Numbered from the stretch's first letter, positions 23,043-32,889 are shown. The stretch is 64,000 nucleotides of DNA from Isoetes taiwanensis (GCA_021234155.1 JAJEKV010000026.1:18158617-18222616), one strand, 5' to 3'. Notes: a model not told the origin generated them from the letters alone. A program made the numbers and translations.

Positions 23043-23117
23043 TTTCTTAAAGTTTTGATTGTGAAATTCTGTAGCTTTGCTAACAAGATACTGGCAATGC
23101 ATATATTTATTTTGCAG

Positions 23118-23164
23118 ATGGATGAGGTATTAGCATCTCCCATTTCATTGAGGTATTTGAAAAG
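23118..23164 (+). pseudogene. Small exon after the Helitron end
   Basis: Acceptor TTTTGCAG, then MDEVLASPISLRYLKR, then the donor GTATGA. A following open piece (KKGIIHRPDDILDNNMYLS, about 23227) may be the next exon. Unrecognised. Confidence 0.35.
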
Positions 23165-23479
23165 GTATGAGCTTTATGATTCATGCATAGCTATGTTTTT
23201 CTTTTGCATATTATTGTGTATCAGAAGAAAGGAATTATCCATCGACCGGATGATATCCTGGACAACAATATGTACCTTAGTACGTTACATGCATTAACAT
23301 ACCTTACATGCAAGCTTAAAGTATCTTATTATTTTTTGTGCAAATTTGATAAACTTGAGTTATGGAACTTATTATTTATGAGTTTTGGAAATGGTAGGGG
23401 GTTCAAATCCCCTTGCTCTCTAATTTTTGAAATAATACCTCAATACATAAGAAACCGTCCACAGTTCTTAATAGTTTTA

Positions 23480-24073
23480 GTCTATTAAACTTGAAATGCT
23501 TCAGACTACAGAGCATTATTGATTATCATAGCGGTTTATAAATGATAACCATGAAGTTAATGCTTAAAAAACCGTGCACATTTGGAGAGATAACAATTAT
23601 AGTAATGGTGACACATTGCAAACCATGTGCATTTAGCCATGCTAGTTTATCACAATAACTAACCACGTTATAAAATTACATGAATAAAGCACCATATTAG
23701 ACCACATCCACAACCAAGCTAGTTTATCACAATAACCAACCACATTATAAAATTGCATGAATAAAGCACCATATTAAACCACATCCACAACCATAACGTT
23801 TATCACATGGATAAACTATACTATAAAACCACTATAACATACCACATCCATTTACCAATATAATATACCACTTTGACAAATTCTACAAAGAAGCCATTTT
23901 CATTAACCATGTTATAATACCACCCTAACAAACCTTACAAGAGAACCCATTACTTTAGCCACATATGGTTTTTAATGAAATTAACCCCCAAAGCTGCATT
24001 GGTTTGGTAGAATGGTTTTCTAGTCATAACCATGGGAAAAACCATGTAGTGTTTTAATTTTGGGTGCCTTGTG
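23480..24073. repeat. Right subterminal repeat region
   Basis: Dense in AACCAC-type motifs (for example AACCACATTATAAAA, AACCACATCCACAACC, AAACCACTATAA) and ends in the TIR TTTTGGGTGCCTTGTG. Two copies of a segment with CACCATATTA(G/A)ACCACATCC lie at about 23690 and 23768. It mirrors the left region 10424-11040. Confidence 0.6.
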
Positions 24074-25210
24074 TAATTGTGCTGGTCAAAATAAGAACAG
24101 GTGGATGTTTTCTTTCCTATCCTACTTAACTGATGTGGGTATGTTTGAAAGAGTCAATTTGGGGTTCCTAATGCCCGGACATACTCATGAGGATGTGGAT
24201 GCATTGTTTGGAAAATATAGTCATGTATTGAGACAACAGACAGTTACCAACTTTCCCAGGCTATTGGAAATATTTCATGGATGTACAAATCCATCTCCTA
24301 TAGGATCTATCATAGAAGAAGTGCCTCCCATGGAAGAGTTTTGTGGATGGTTATGCTCTCTCGACATAGAAGGTCATTCTAGACCTCTTCAATTCACTTT
24401 TTGGGTGAGAGAAGGGATTCCAATCATGCAATGGAAAATGAGACCTTCGGAGGAGAAGTGGAGAGGTGGGGCAGAAATTTGGCACAGGGGATGCAAATGG
24501 CAAGCCTATGATACCTCCCCGGTCAACCAAAAGCTCTAAAACCAACTGAAGAAGTCAAGCAATTGGGATTGACTAAGGATGGCATCAATGACTACATCAA
24601 GCATTGGCAAACTAATTCAGATGAGACTAATGCATTGATAGATTATTGGAAGAAGGTGATCAACTTGTTGGATGAGGTAGACACATCCTCTCGGAAAGAG
24701 CTTGAAAAGAAGGGTGGTTCCCTAAAAGTAAGTGGAAAACATTAGTCGGTGTCTTGACGAAGATGATGGTACCATTAGTAGCATTGTGAAGGCATATGCT
24801 CCTCCTCAACTGATAAACACTATGTTGGTCCTAAGAAGGATAGGCCAAAATATCCGGGCATGGATTGTTATGAACCTTCTCTTGGCGGGAGTGCCACCAA
24901 TTTGTAGTAGTAAAACCAGCAGATCTAGAGACCTATCCAGTGTGGTTGGGATGGACTATCTCGGATATTTGCAAAGAAGACGGTGATGTTAACTTCAATA
25001 AGGTGCGCGTGGAATGGTGGTGTCCAGTACATCAGTTGAGTAATGTCACCGATAAAGAAAGATATTTAGATTGTTGGACAAAGAGGTGGAGGAGAAATCC
25101 TAGTGATCCTGATCTTTGGCTAGACATTGAAACCGTATTGTACTCGTGGACTCCAAAAACTATTCCTAGTAAAACAGCGAGAGTTACAATACCTCAGGAT
25201 GTAAGGAATA
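24074..25210 (+). pseudogene. DUF7869-type transposase-like gene, middle part
   Basis: Coding resumes directly after the TSD: CAGQNKNRWMFSFLSYL, then FLMPGHTHEDVDALFGKYS. The asparagine-rich motif after LQLDN and the GHTHEDVD motif are the hallmark of the DUF7869 family, probably the second and third acidic positions of an RNase H-like catalytic core. Further downstream are WHRGCKWQAYDTSP, an apparent frameshift near 24535, a helical region (KELEKKGGSLK), another frameshift near 24790-24830, and a C-terminal WW-containing segment (VRVEWWCPVHQLSN). Coding continues to 25210, where a LINE is inserted; the last codons are at 31749-31786. Confidence 0.75.
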
Positions 25211-25377
25211 TATATTTTTTTTTTGTAGGCAAGTTCTTTATTTTTTTATTAATATAGTATAAAGGAGATAGTACAATGGCCCCTTAATGGGTATATAGGA
25301 GCCTGCATTGAGCATCTCTGTCCCCTTCAAGTTAGAGGATGTTATTCCGTCCACTTTATGTGACCTTATTCCTATAT

Positions 25378-28300
25378 TCATTCTTCTCCACTCTCATTAC
25401 CAGTAATAGCCCAAGAGGTGACAAAGTAATTGTAGAATCCACTCAATCTGCCAATCTTGTCAAAATCCTTATCATAGGTGGCTCCGTACTTCCTTCTGTG
25501 CGAGATTCCTAGTAAGGCCACCTCAAAGTTGAATGAAGCAAAGATTCTGTTGTGGTCTGCTGGTTTTGTGCCTATGGATACCTCACACCGATGCTTCCAG
25601 ACACACCATAAGGCAATAATGATGAGTGATCTGCAAACCTTGGTGCACCTCCTTGTGAGGATTTGCGGCCATCCTAAATCACTTGTTTCAAGTCCGAGAA
25701 TGGGCATGATCCTTCTCCAAAATGGGCTGATCTTACCGCAGAAAAACATGTGTTCTATTCCTTCTTCACTTGGGCAGCCTAAAGGGCACATTGCTGCTGT
25801 TACCATTTTCCTTTGGAGAAGTCTTGAGAGCGTAGAGATTCCTCCTTGCCATGCCATCCACACAAATACCTGTAATTTCTTTGAGCACCAATTGTCCCAG
25901 CATTTCACTAACTGAGGAATGAGGCTTTCTTGATCTAATCCCAGTTTTCGTCCCACTTTGAAAGGTGCTCTTTGTAGCAGCCTTCTGTATATCCCATTAA
26001 CCTTATATCCCTTGCTGGCATCGCTTTCATCTGCCATAGTCCATTCCTCTGGTGTTCCTTGCTCACCTGAATAGACATCTACTCTTTTAAGGATGAACCT
26101 GTAAAGCTTCCTATTCCCAGGTCCATCCCCTACCGTGTTCTTCAACGAGGACCATGCTTTCCATCTCTGAAGGTCTGAATTCCAGATATCTTTGAACTTG
26201 CTAATTCCTGCGCTTACCCAATTGTTGACCAATCTAGGATGTGCCAAGGCAAGTGGCTGATTTTCGACCCTGCTTACATGGCTGCTCCAGAATATTAAGT
26301 GCTCACCTACTTTCCATGGGAGCTCCTCTTGCTTGAGATGCTTAGCCACATCTGACCATGAGAGGAGGAGATTCTTCATCATTGCCGATATGCCCGTTCC
26401 AATTTCAACCTGATAATATGCTGAATTTGGGAGTACCATCGAGAGAGAAGGTTTACCTTTTGGGTGACATCTTGTTAGTGCATGCCTTATGAACCCCAAA
26501 GCTGGTGAATGATTATCATGTAGGGCTCTCCAAACCTGTTTTGCTCCAAGTGCTAATGCTTGGGTTCGAATGTCTTTAAGGCCAAGCCCTCCATCCTTTC
26601 TGTTTCTGCATACTTCTATCCATGCAAGCTTCGATGCACCACTCCATAGGAAGTTTCGGATGATTTTTTCTATTTGCTTATACACATATTTGGGCCCTAT
26701 AAGGATACTGGAGAGATATACATGTGAGGACCCCAAAATTGCATTGCAGACTGCAATTCTTCCAGCAAGAGTGAGACATTTAGAGGACCATAGACTGACC
26801 TTCTTCTTAAGCTTGTCAAATATAGGATTCCAAAGTCCTTTGAGAGCAAGATCTGGGCTGAGAGGAATTCCGAGAAGGGTGCTTGCTTCCTTTTTTGAGA
26901 GGATTTTCATGTCAAGGCTTAGCAGGCAGGGATCAACTGGCTCAACAAATGGCCACATCACGGAGCATTTCTTGGTATTCAGCTCAATGCCCGAGATCAA
27001 GGAGAACTTTTTTATGAGTTCTATGAATCTAGGAATACTTTGATCATCATACCTTATGAATGCGAAGGTGTCGTCTGCGAATTGCATCAAGGGAAGCTGC
27101 TTGTGAGGTTCTTCTGGCAAGGCAAGCCCTTGTATCAGACCTTTTTGTTGCTGATCCTTCACCATTGAACTCAAGAGGTGTGCCACCAAGATAAATAGGT
27201 ATGGGGCTAACGGGCAGCCCTGTCGCACTCCTCGTTTGAGAGGGAAGACCTTTGATGGACAGCCATTAATCATAACTGAGGCAGAACCAGCCCTCAGGAG
27301 CCCAAGTATTAACTCCTGTGCTCCTTTAGCCATGTTAAGTCTGTCGAGAATTGAGGCCAGTGCATCCCATCGGATCGTGTCGTAGGCTTTGGCAAAATCT
27401 AATTTGAGGAGCACACATTTTTGTTTAGAGGTGACAGCCCAATGCATACCTTCTACGGCAGCTAGATAATTGTCGTGGATTGATCGTCCAGGTAGAAAGG
27501 CCGACTGCTCACACCCAATGATTCTTGTTAGGCTGTTTTTGAGTCTATTGGCTATCGTTTTAGCAAATATCTTGTACAAGGTGTTAGTGAGAGCAATAGG
27601 ACGCCATTCATGGAAGTGAGCAGGCTTGCTCACTTTGGGGACTAGTGTGATGAAGCCAGTGGCTATGGCTGGATGGAGGGATCGACATGCCCAGGCATCC
27701 TTAAGTGTTGCAAGCACCTCTGGTCCTAGAAGATCCCAGAATTCAACAAAAAACTCCGGGGGCATCCCATCCGGTCCTGGAGATTTCTCGCTGGCCATCG
27801 TAGAGACAGTTTTGAAGATTTCCTCTAATGTGAGCTCTTGCATTAATTTCTCATTGTCTTGAGGCGTAAAACTCTCTTGTAGAGTATCAAGAGCCTCTTC
27901 AAGAAAACCCTGCTGAGGCAGAAGCACTGGAGAATCATTAAACAAAGCGGTGTATTTGCTCACAAAAAAGTCTTCGATATGCTTTGGGTCTGATACTTTT
28001 TGGCCGAGATCATTGCTGATTTCTGTGATGCCATTGGAGGCCATTCTGGATCCAGCCATTCTAAAAAATAGTTTTGAGCTTTCCTGGTCTATTTCCACAT
28101 ATCCTCTAGTTTTGGATCGGATAGCTGCCCCTTTGGCCTCTACCTCTTCTAATGCTTTGATTTCATTTTCTATTTGTTCCTCTGCTAGATGAAGTCTGCC
28201 ATCCCTTGGCTTGTTCAAGAGTTCCTGTCTGACCTTTCTTATCTTCCCATAAAGCTCTTCCTTGGTCTGTTTGAAAGCCTCAGCTTTAGCTTTTCCCCAC

Positions 28301-29193
28301 AGTTTAACCCAGTTTTTTATGTCCTTGATTCTCTTGGTCCATCTTAGCATACTCGGAAGGTGGGAGTATGAAGGTAATTTCTGGAAAAAATCTCTGAATT
28401 CAAGGCAGAATTCTTGCTTGTTGAGGAAGCTCGAGTTGAACTTGAATGGGGTATTCGATCTAGGCTTGATTGATTTGCCTTTGAGTATCAAAATTTGTGG
28501 CAAATGATCTGACTGTGTATAGGAGATATCTGAGTGAACATAGCAGCCTTCAAAGGCTTTGGCACCTTTGTTGGCTATATAAAAACGATCCAGCAAACAG
28601 TAAACTCTTTTCTCACCTTTTTGTTTGTTGCTCCATGAGTATAGATTGTTGGAAGGAGGGATTAGGCATAATCCAGTGCTTGCTAGAAGAGCTTCCCATT
28701 CTATTTTTTCCTCCATTGTGAGGTTTCTATTAAGGCCTAGTTTCTGATTCCAGCTGTCTGTCATATTGAGGTCCCCAGCAAAGACCCAAGTGATTGGAGT
28801 TTGCCGATTCATCCAATCCTTTATCTCCCTCCAGAGGCGGGCTCTTTCTGAAGGTGAATTTGAGGCATAAACATTTATAATTCCCCAACTTTGATGCTGG
28901 TCTTCTTCCTGTATCATGATAGCTTGCCATCTACCAGAAATGCTACAGAATGTGTCACTAACCTTTATGTTTTTCCAGAGGATAGAGATTCCCCCTTTGG
29001 TACCTGTTGCCTGCGAGCTGAGAGATGAGTATCCTCTGCCTATCCAGTCTCCCAGGGATCTGGCTCCAAAATTGTCCAGTCGATGTTCTTGAACCAACAA
29101 AATATCTGCTCCCATAGCCCTAATTGCAGTTAAAACCCTTGCTCTTTTGAGGGCTCCACGTATCCCTCTCAGGTTCCATGATGCAATCTTCAT
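25378..29193 (-). CDS. LINE ORF2: endonuclease and reverse transcriptase
   Basis: 1,271 codons, intact. Residues 1-235 form an APE-type endonuclease: N7 in SWNLRG, E36 in VQEHRLD, GDLN at about 140-143 and SDH at 228-230. These nick target DNA. Reverse transcriptase spans about 500-780: KLDFAKAYD (597-605), RQGCPLAP (657-664) and the catalytic FADD (705-708), which copies the element RNA at the nick. The C terminus has a zf-RVT-like cysteine/histidine region (CPLGCPSEEGIEHMFFC). No RNase H domain is evident. The start codon overlaps the ORF1 stop as ATGA, which suggests coupled reinitiation. All catalytic motifs look sound, so the element may be autonomous. Confidence 0.95.
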   Translation of the reverse strand: MKIASWNLRGIRGALKRARVLTAIRAMGADILLVQEHRLDNFGARSLGDWIGRGYSSLSSQATGTKGGISILWKNIKVSDTFCSISGRWQAIMIQEEDQHQSWGIINVYASNSPSERARLWREIKDWMNRQTPITWVFAGDLNMTDSWNQKLGLNRNLTMEEKIEWEALLASTGLCLIPPSNNLYSWSNKQKGEKRVYCLLDRFYIANKGAKAFEGCYVHSDISYTQSDHLPQILILKGKSIKPRSNTPFKFNSSFLNKQEFCLEFRDFFQKLPSYSHLPSMLRWTKRIKDIKNWVKLWGKAKAEAFKQTKEELYGKIRKVRQELLNKPRDGRLHLAEEQIENEIKALEEVEAKGAAIRSKTRGYVEIDQESSKLFFRMAGSRMASNGITEISNDLGQKVSDPKHIEDFFVSKYTALFNDSPVLLPQQGFLEEALDTLQESFTPQDNEKLMQELTLEEIFKTVSTMASEKSPGPDGMPPEFFVEFWDLLGPEVLATLKDAWACRSLHPAIATGFITLVPKVSKPAHFHEWRPIALTNTLYKIFAKTIANRLKNSLTRIIGCEQSAFLPGRSIHDNYLAAVEGMHWAVTSKQKCVLLKLDFAKAYDTIRWDALASILDRLNMAKGAQELILGLLRAGSASVMINGCPSKVFPLKRGVRQGCPLAPYLFILVAHLLSSMVKDQQQKGLIQGLALPEEPHKQLPLMQFADDTFAFIRYDDQSIPRFIELIKKFSLISGIELNTKKCSVMWPFVEPVDPCLLSLDMKILSKKEASTLLGIPLSPDLALKGLWNPIFDKLKKKVSLWSSKCLTLAGRIAVCNAILGSSHVYLSSILIGPKYVYKQIEKIIRNFLWSGASKLAWIEVCRNRKDGGLGLKDIRTQALALGAKQVWRALHDNHSPALGFIRHALTRCHPKGKPSLSMVLPNSAYYQVEIGTGISAMMKNLLLSWSDVAKHLKQEELPWKVGEHLIFWSSHVSRVENQPLALAHPRLVNNWVSAGISKFKDIWNSDLQRWKAWSSLKNTVGDGPGNRKLYRFILKRVDVYSGEQGTPEEWTMADESDASKGYKVNGIYRRLLQRAPFKVGRKLGLDQESLIPQLVKCWDNWCSKKLQVFVWMAWQGGISTLSRLLQRKMVTAAMCPLGCPSEEGIEHMFFCGKISPFWRRIMPILGLETSDLGWPQILTRRCTKVCRSLIIIALWCVWKHRCEVSIGTKPADHNRIFASFNFEVALLGISHRRKYGATYDKDFDKIGRLSGFYNYFVTSWAITGNESGEE

Positions 29194-30788
29194 GGGGTGG
29201 GGGAGGTTGTCGATTCTCCTGCCAAGCCTATCTCAGACTCCTTGCCCTCCATTGTAGCTTCATTATGGCTTACTGAGTTGTCATCCTTGCTTTCAGAGTG
29301 GCATCTCAATTTATTTGCCCTCTCTCTGGCCCTTCTCCTTCTCCTTCTTCCGGCTGCTCCAGAAGTAGAGGATAATGCCACAACCAACTCAATTTCATGT
29401 TCCTCTGAGTGTTTGCCTGAACCTGTACAAGTCACGACTGCAGTTCTCTCATCCATCACATGGGGCTGCACAGCTTGACTGTATGTGCCCTGTGGTTGGC
29501 TGATACGATGATCTTCTTGCCTATCTATTGTAGCTTTAGCTTGATTATGAGGAATACCTGTCACCATCCCATCTGCAACTTCGATAGTTACCACTCCCAC
29601 TGTATTGGCTGCATTCACCTTTCTGTCATCATTTCTTTCCCTCCTTGGAGACCCACTGGCATTTGTACCTGCTTCCAAGCCGTTGGGGAGGGTGGCCTCC
29701 ATCTGTTTATCTTTTGCCTTATCTACATGTTGTGTGGAATCCTTATCTGGCACGATAGTGACCTGCTTATTTGCATACTCAAGAGGAGCCACTTGTGGCA
29801 AGGCCGTGTGGCTCACAGGCAGAACATCCCCAGGCAGAACATCCCCTGGGTCTTGGGCTTGGCCAGCAGGCAGAATATCCTCTGGCTCTCTAATTCTCAA
29901 TCTTCCTCCAGAGGGAGACCCTCTATAGCCACCCCTCCTCCTGCCAATAGACTGATAACCAATGAGCTGGTAGCCATCACTGTCAACCTGGGCCGTTGCT
30001 TTCCCTTTGTCTGTAGCAGAGTGGGTGGGGTAGAATCTGTTGGCAGGACAGATATTCTTACCCACATGTAGTCTGTTAGAACAGACTTCGCAAATTGGTG
30101 GAAGGCCTTCAAATTTAAGAGGGAAAGTGATATTCTCCCTGTGATACCCCTTACAGCTGATGCTCTCAGGCAGTGCCTTCATTAAATCCACCATGAAACA
30201 AACTCTGGGCACTGCTTCTGGACGAAATTCCAGAGCCACAAATTCTCCTACCTTTGAGAACAGGATCTTGAGAGCAGCTTCATTCCAGTATTCACAACTT
30301 AGGCCTATTAGAGGGACCCAAACTGGAAATGGCAGAGAGCTAGGATTCTCAGCATTAAAACCAGACCTCCATTTTTGCAGATAGAATTCACCCACTTCAC
30401 AGGCAATTATCCCTCTTCGTAAGAGTATCTCCACTTCTTTCTCATTGTTGGCCTCCACCACAAAATAAGAACCACCTAAAGAAATGATTCTTGGAAGAGC
30501 CTGGGTCCTGCAGATTCTCTCCATGGTCCTCCTGATTGTTGCAAGGGTGGGAGATCCACGGATGATGCATCCGATGATTCCAATAGCACTTAATCTTCTT
30601 ATCCTGTTAGCCACTACTGCTAGGTGTAGAGAGACATCCCCTTCTTCAACTGCTTCACTGGGGGGGATTGGCTCTTTCACCATTTCTTCCAACAGATTCA
30701 CATCCTGTGCCACCTCTTGTGCTACGACCTCAGAGAACTTTCTGTTGCTGCCCTTAAAATCTGGCTCGGTATTCATTGAAGAGCTCAA
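29190..30788 (-). CDS. LINE ORF1: nucleic-acid-binding protein
   Basis: 532 codons, intact. Residues about 50-190 form a DUF4283-like fold typical of plant LINE ORF1 proteins, with VWVPLIGLSCEYWNEAALK as its clearest signature. A zinc knuckle follows: CEVCSNRLHVGKNIC, C-x2-C-x4-H-x5-C, one residue longer than the usual final spacing. The remainder is low-complexity and ends in a basic patch (GRRRRRRARERANK) and an acidic tail. It should coat LINE RNA in a ribonucleoprotein. The start overlaps the preceding small ORF by 35 nt in another frame. Confidence 0.9.
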   Translation of the reverse strand: MSSSMNTEPDFKGSNRKFSEVVAQEVAQDVNLLEEMVKEPIPPSEAVEEGDVSLHLAVVANRIRRLSAIGIIGCIIRGSPTLATIRRTMERICRTQALPRIISLGGSYFVVEANNEKEVEILLRRGIIACEVGEFYLQKWRSGFNAENPSSLPFPVWVPLIGLSCEYWNEAALKILFSKVGEFVALEFRPEAVPRVCFMVDLMKALPESISCKGYHRENITFPLKFEGLPPICEVCSNRLHVGKNICPANRFYPTHSATDKGKATAQVDSDGYQLIGYQSIGRRRGGYRGSPSGGRLRIREPEDILPAGQAQDPGDVLPGDVLPVSHTALPQVAPLEYANKQVTIVPDKDSTQHVDKAKDKQMEATLPNGLEAGTNASGSPRRERNDDRKVNAANTVGVVTIEVADGMVTGIPHNQAKATIDRQEDHRISQPQGTYSQAVQPHVMDERTAVVTCTGSGKHSEEHEIELVVALSSTSGAAGRRRRRRARERANKLRCHSESKDDNSVSHNEATMEGKESEIGLAGESTTSPTP

Positions 30789-31131
30789 CTTGGACGTTGG
30801 CTCCCAATGCGTTGCAGTGAAGAAGAAAGGAACCTATTGATTGTGGCTCTGGAACTCCAGTAACTCCAACGATACACTCCTTTCTATTTTTCCAAAACCA
30901 AGGGGAAGGGAAAGCTCCCTGGACTGAAAGATAGCGGAATGGGAATTCTTTGTCAACAAAGAAAGATACCCACAGATCCCCAGGAGGTGCAGAAAGCCAC
31001 CCCCAGAGCGTGACCTCGAAGCTAGAGATAAAGGCTAAGTATTTGACGAAACCCCCAGAAGAAGATTGCAAGACCTCAGACCGGGTGCTAGACGAGGCAG
31101 AATGGGCCATAGGACATTGTTGATAAATCAA
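30754..31131 (-). CDS. LINE small upstream ORF, 125 codons
   Basis: An open frame between the first small ORF (16-nt gap) and ORF1 (35-nt overlap). It is serine-rich at the start, then hydrophobic and aromatic (SFEVTLWGWLSAPPGDLWVS, FPSPWFWKNRKEC). No family recognised. Its tight packing with neighbours argues for translation from the same RNA, but it could be a decayed ORF1 extension. That it has no stop in 125 codons within an otherwise intact element is mild support for function. Confidence 0.5.
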   Translation of the reverse strand: MIYQQCPMAHSASSSTRSEVLQSSSGGFVKYLAFISSFEVTLWGWLSAPPGDLWVSFFVDKEFPFRYLSVQGAFPSPWFWKNRKECIVGVTGVPEPQSIGSFLLHCNALGANVQVELFNEYRARF

Positions 31132-31147
31132 ATGGACTAGGTAGAGC

Positions 31148-31468
31148 TCAGTATATTTTAACTATAACTTTGCCCTCAGCCCACTCACTGTGCACGTGAA
31201 AAATTCCCACTGCCGAGGCTTCCCTATCCCCTATATATTCACCCAACCAGCTCTCGACCAGATCATGCGGAATCTCAGGGGTGAGCCCTGCTTCTCCAAT
31301 GTAAAGATGGTCTGGGAAAAATCTTTCTTCTACGAGAGCTTCCCAAATCTCTGTAACCGAGCCCTCAATCCAACCACACTGATAATGGCTACCGTGAATG
31401 ATGATTGTAAAGTATTTTCCTTGCCTCTTCCTCTTCGGCCGCAGTTCTGCAGGTAAAGGCACCCCCAT
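31148..31468 (-). CDS. LINE first small ORF, 106 codons
   Basis: The most 5' frame of the LINE, starting 267 bases from the element's 5' end. It begins with a basic stretch (ELRPKRKRQGKYFTIIIHG) and continues as a compact, mixed sequence with WIEGSVTEIWEALVEERFFP and ends VIVKIY. No family recognised. Known plant L1-like LINEs normally show only ORF1 and ORF2, so the two extra frames are unusual. Confidence 0.5.
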   Translation of the reverse strand: MGVPLPAELRPKRKRQGKYFTIIIHGSHYQCGWIEGSVTEIWEALVEERFFPDHLYIGEAGLTPEIPHDLVESWLGEYIGDREASAVGIFHVHSEWAEGKVIVKIY

Positions 31469-31748
31469 GAACTGGCTGGCTCAGAAGTAGCAGGCAGGCC
31501 CTCTACCGGGGCCTGCAGAATGCTCGCTCAGGGATGATCAAGGCAGGGAGATGGTTGTAGGCAAGGATCGGGCATTTCCAAGAGAGGCCACAAAGACCAA
31601 GGCGCAGGCGCTAGCGTCTTCCATGACTATTCCTCAAGCCGCTCCGGTGTTCTCTTTTTCAATATTTCTCATCATGGATCCTTACCGCGGGCAAATGTTT
31701 TGCGGGCAATGTTTTGTAGATAGAAAGTATTGTATGATGTAAGGAATA

Positions 31749-31786
31749 AGGTTCTCATATCCTTGGGGATGTTGGTGGAAAAATGA
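31749..31786 (+). pseudogene. DUF7869-type transposase-like gene, C terminus
   Basis: After removing the LINE and one TSD copy, the frame from 25210 continues as KVLISLGMLVEK and stops at TGA 31784-31786. This gives the true C terminus and confirms that the LINE interrupted coding sequence. Confidence 0.7.
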
Positions 31787-32439
31787 TAAACAGTTCTATG
31801 TATCAATCACTTTTAATAAAAGTTGTGTACTACTTGAGTTTCATGATATATGATTTTGTAATTTGAAGTTAAGCTGTGAATTTATATTCCCGTGTTTGAT
31901 TATATGTTAACGTCTATTCTAGTCTAAGGGCAACAAAGTTACTAAAAAAGTGAATTTAACAAAGTTACTAAAAAAGTGCAATATAAAATTTATCCCAAAA
32001 TTAAGACATAATCCCAATTTAATTGAATGATGGTTATGAATAATTAATGGCACATTAATTATTCATAAGCTAAGGTTAGCTGTGAATAATTAATTATTAA
32101 AGTGGAAACCTAACCCAAAACCCTAATTCGAATTTAGGGCTTAACCTAATATTAAAAAGGGCTAAAATACCAAATTAGGTAGGCAGCAGGATAAGCTCCA
32201 CAATAATTGTGTGAGTATGCACCAGTAAAAATTGCCTTCCATGTACACTGGGGCTGGTATACTGGTTGTTGCCTAATATTAACCAATCTAGAGCTGCCAC
32301 CTGGCCCAAATCGATTGGGCAAGAGAGAGTTGCTAACTTGGGACCCAAATTGGGGTTTTGTACCCCCATTTGCCCCAATTCGAATTGGGGAAGGTTGGTG
32401 GAGGAGGAGCTACTGTTCCACCTTGTTCCAGCCAGAAGG
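31787..32439. other. 3' flank and AT-rich spacer with palindromes
   Basis: No gene. At 31935-31980 a 20-bp unit (AACAAAGTTACTAAAAAAGT) is repeated. At 32290-32390 there is a cluster of short inverted motifs, including CCCAAATCGATTGGG and CCCCAATTCGAATTGGGG (32373-32390). They lie just upstream of the ATG at 32440. Confidence 0.4.
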
Positions 32440-32479
32440 ATGGCGAACCCGAGCGATAGTGGACCTAGCTACGATTCCG
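32440..32479 (+). CDS. First exon of a putative two-exon gene
   Basis: ATG followed by ANPSDSGPSYDS and a GTTAGT donor at 32480. The proposed partner exon is 39551-39786: splicing would join G to AA and continue in the long open frame there. The intron of about 7 kb contains the composite MITE insertion (32773-38829) and would be about 1 kb without it. No domain recognised; a hypothetical gene or part of a retroelement. Confidence 0.3.
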
Positions 32480-32889
32480 GTTAGTACGTAGATAGCTTGG
32501 ATTCCTAGATAGTCATAGGACTAACCCTTGTATGCTCAAGAGGTAGCTAGGATTAACCCTTATATGAATAGATGTATGGTTAATCTCTATTTTATGTTCT
32601 ATTCGTAGCTATGGATGGATGGATGTATAAGGATAGCTTTCTTTCTGTTCCTCCTGTGTTGTATGGATAAAGGGGGGGTAGAGACCTAAAGGCTATCTAG
32701 AAGTAGAGATGTTCCTAGATAGAACCTTTAAAACCCAGTAAATGCGGCCTGTGCACAAGAGCCAACCTGGCTGGGTAAAAGCATGTTAGGGTGTCCCTTA
32801 AAAAGTATTATTTAGTGACTAAACAAGGTGCAAAGCACTGTGGATTGCCCCCAAAATGCTATTATGAATAAAGCTTTATAAATGTATCT

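Larger units (their letters stand above)
10424..24073. mobile_element. 13,650-bp TIR element, CAC...GTG ends, TSD TAAT
   Basis: Left end CACAAGGCACCCAAAA and right end TTTTGGGTGCCTTGTG are perfect 16-bp inverted repeats. The flanks are TAAT at 10420-10423 and 24074-24077. Joining the flanks restores the codons for LQLDNCAGQNKN, proving insertion into the transposase gene. Both subterminal regions are dense in AACCAC/GTGGTT motifs. CAC ends and subterminal repeats suggest the CACTA superfamily, but its usual TSD is 3 bp, so the assignment is open. The inside carries an exon-like piece of a possible own gene (11208-11366), fragments of other genes, local duplications, a MITE and a Helitron 3' end. 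No intact transposase is visible, so the element is probably non-autonomous. Confidence 0.85.
25211..31735 (-). mobile_element. 6,525-bp L1-type LINE with 13-bp TSD
   Basis: The direct repeat GATGTAAGGAATA at 25198-25210 and 31736-31748 flanks the element. The 3' end is at the left: on the minus strand an AATAAA-like signal and a 10-base A run (plus-strand T run at 25215-25224). Four consecutive open frames lie in order on the minus strand: 31468-31148, 31131-30754, 30788-29190 (ORF1) and 29193-25378 (ORF2). The ORFs are uninterrupted and the TSD is perfect, so the insertion is young. It lies in the last coding exon of the transposase-like gene. Confidence 0.93.

Noticed and set aside
25478-28721. 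Plus-strand frames across the LINE
   Set aside because: They are antisense shadows of intact ORF2.
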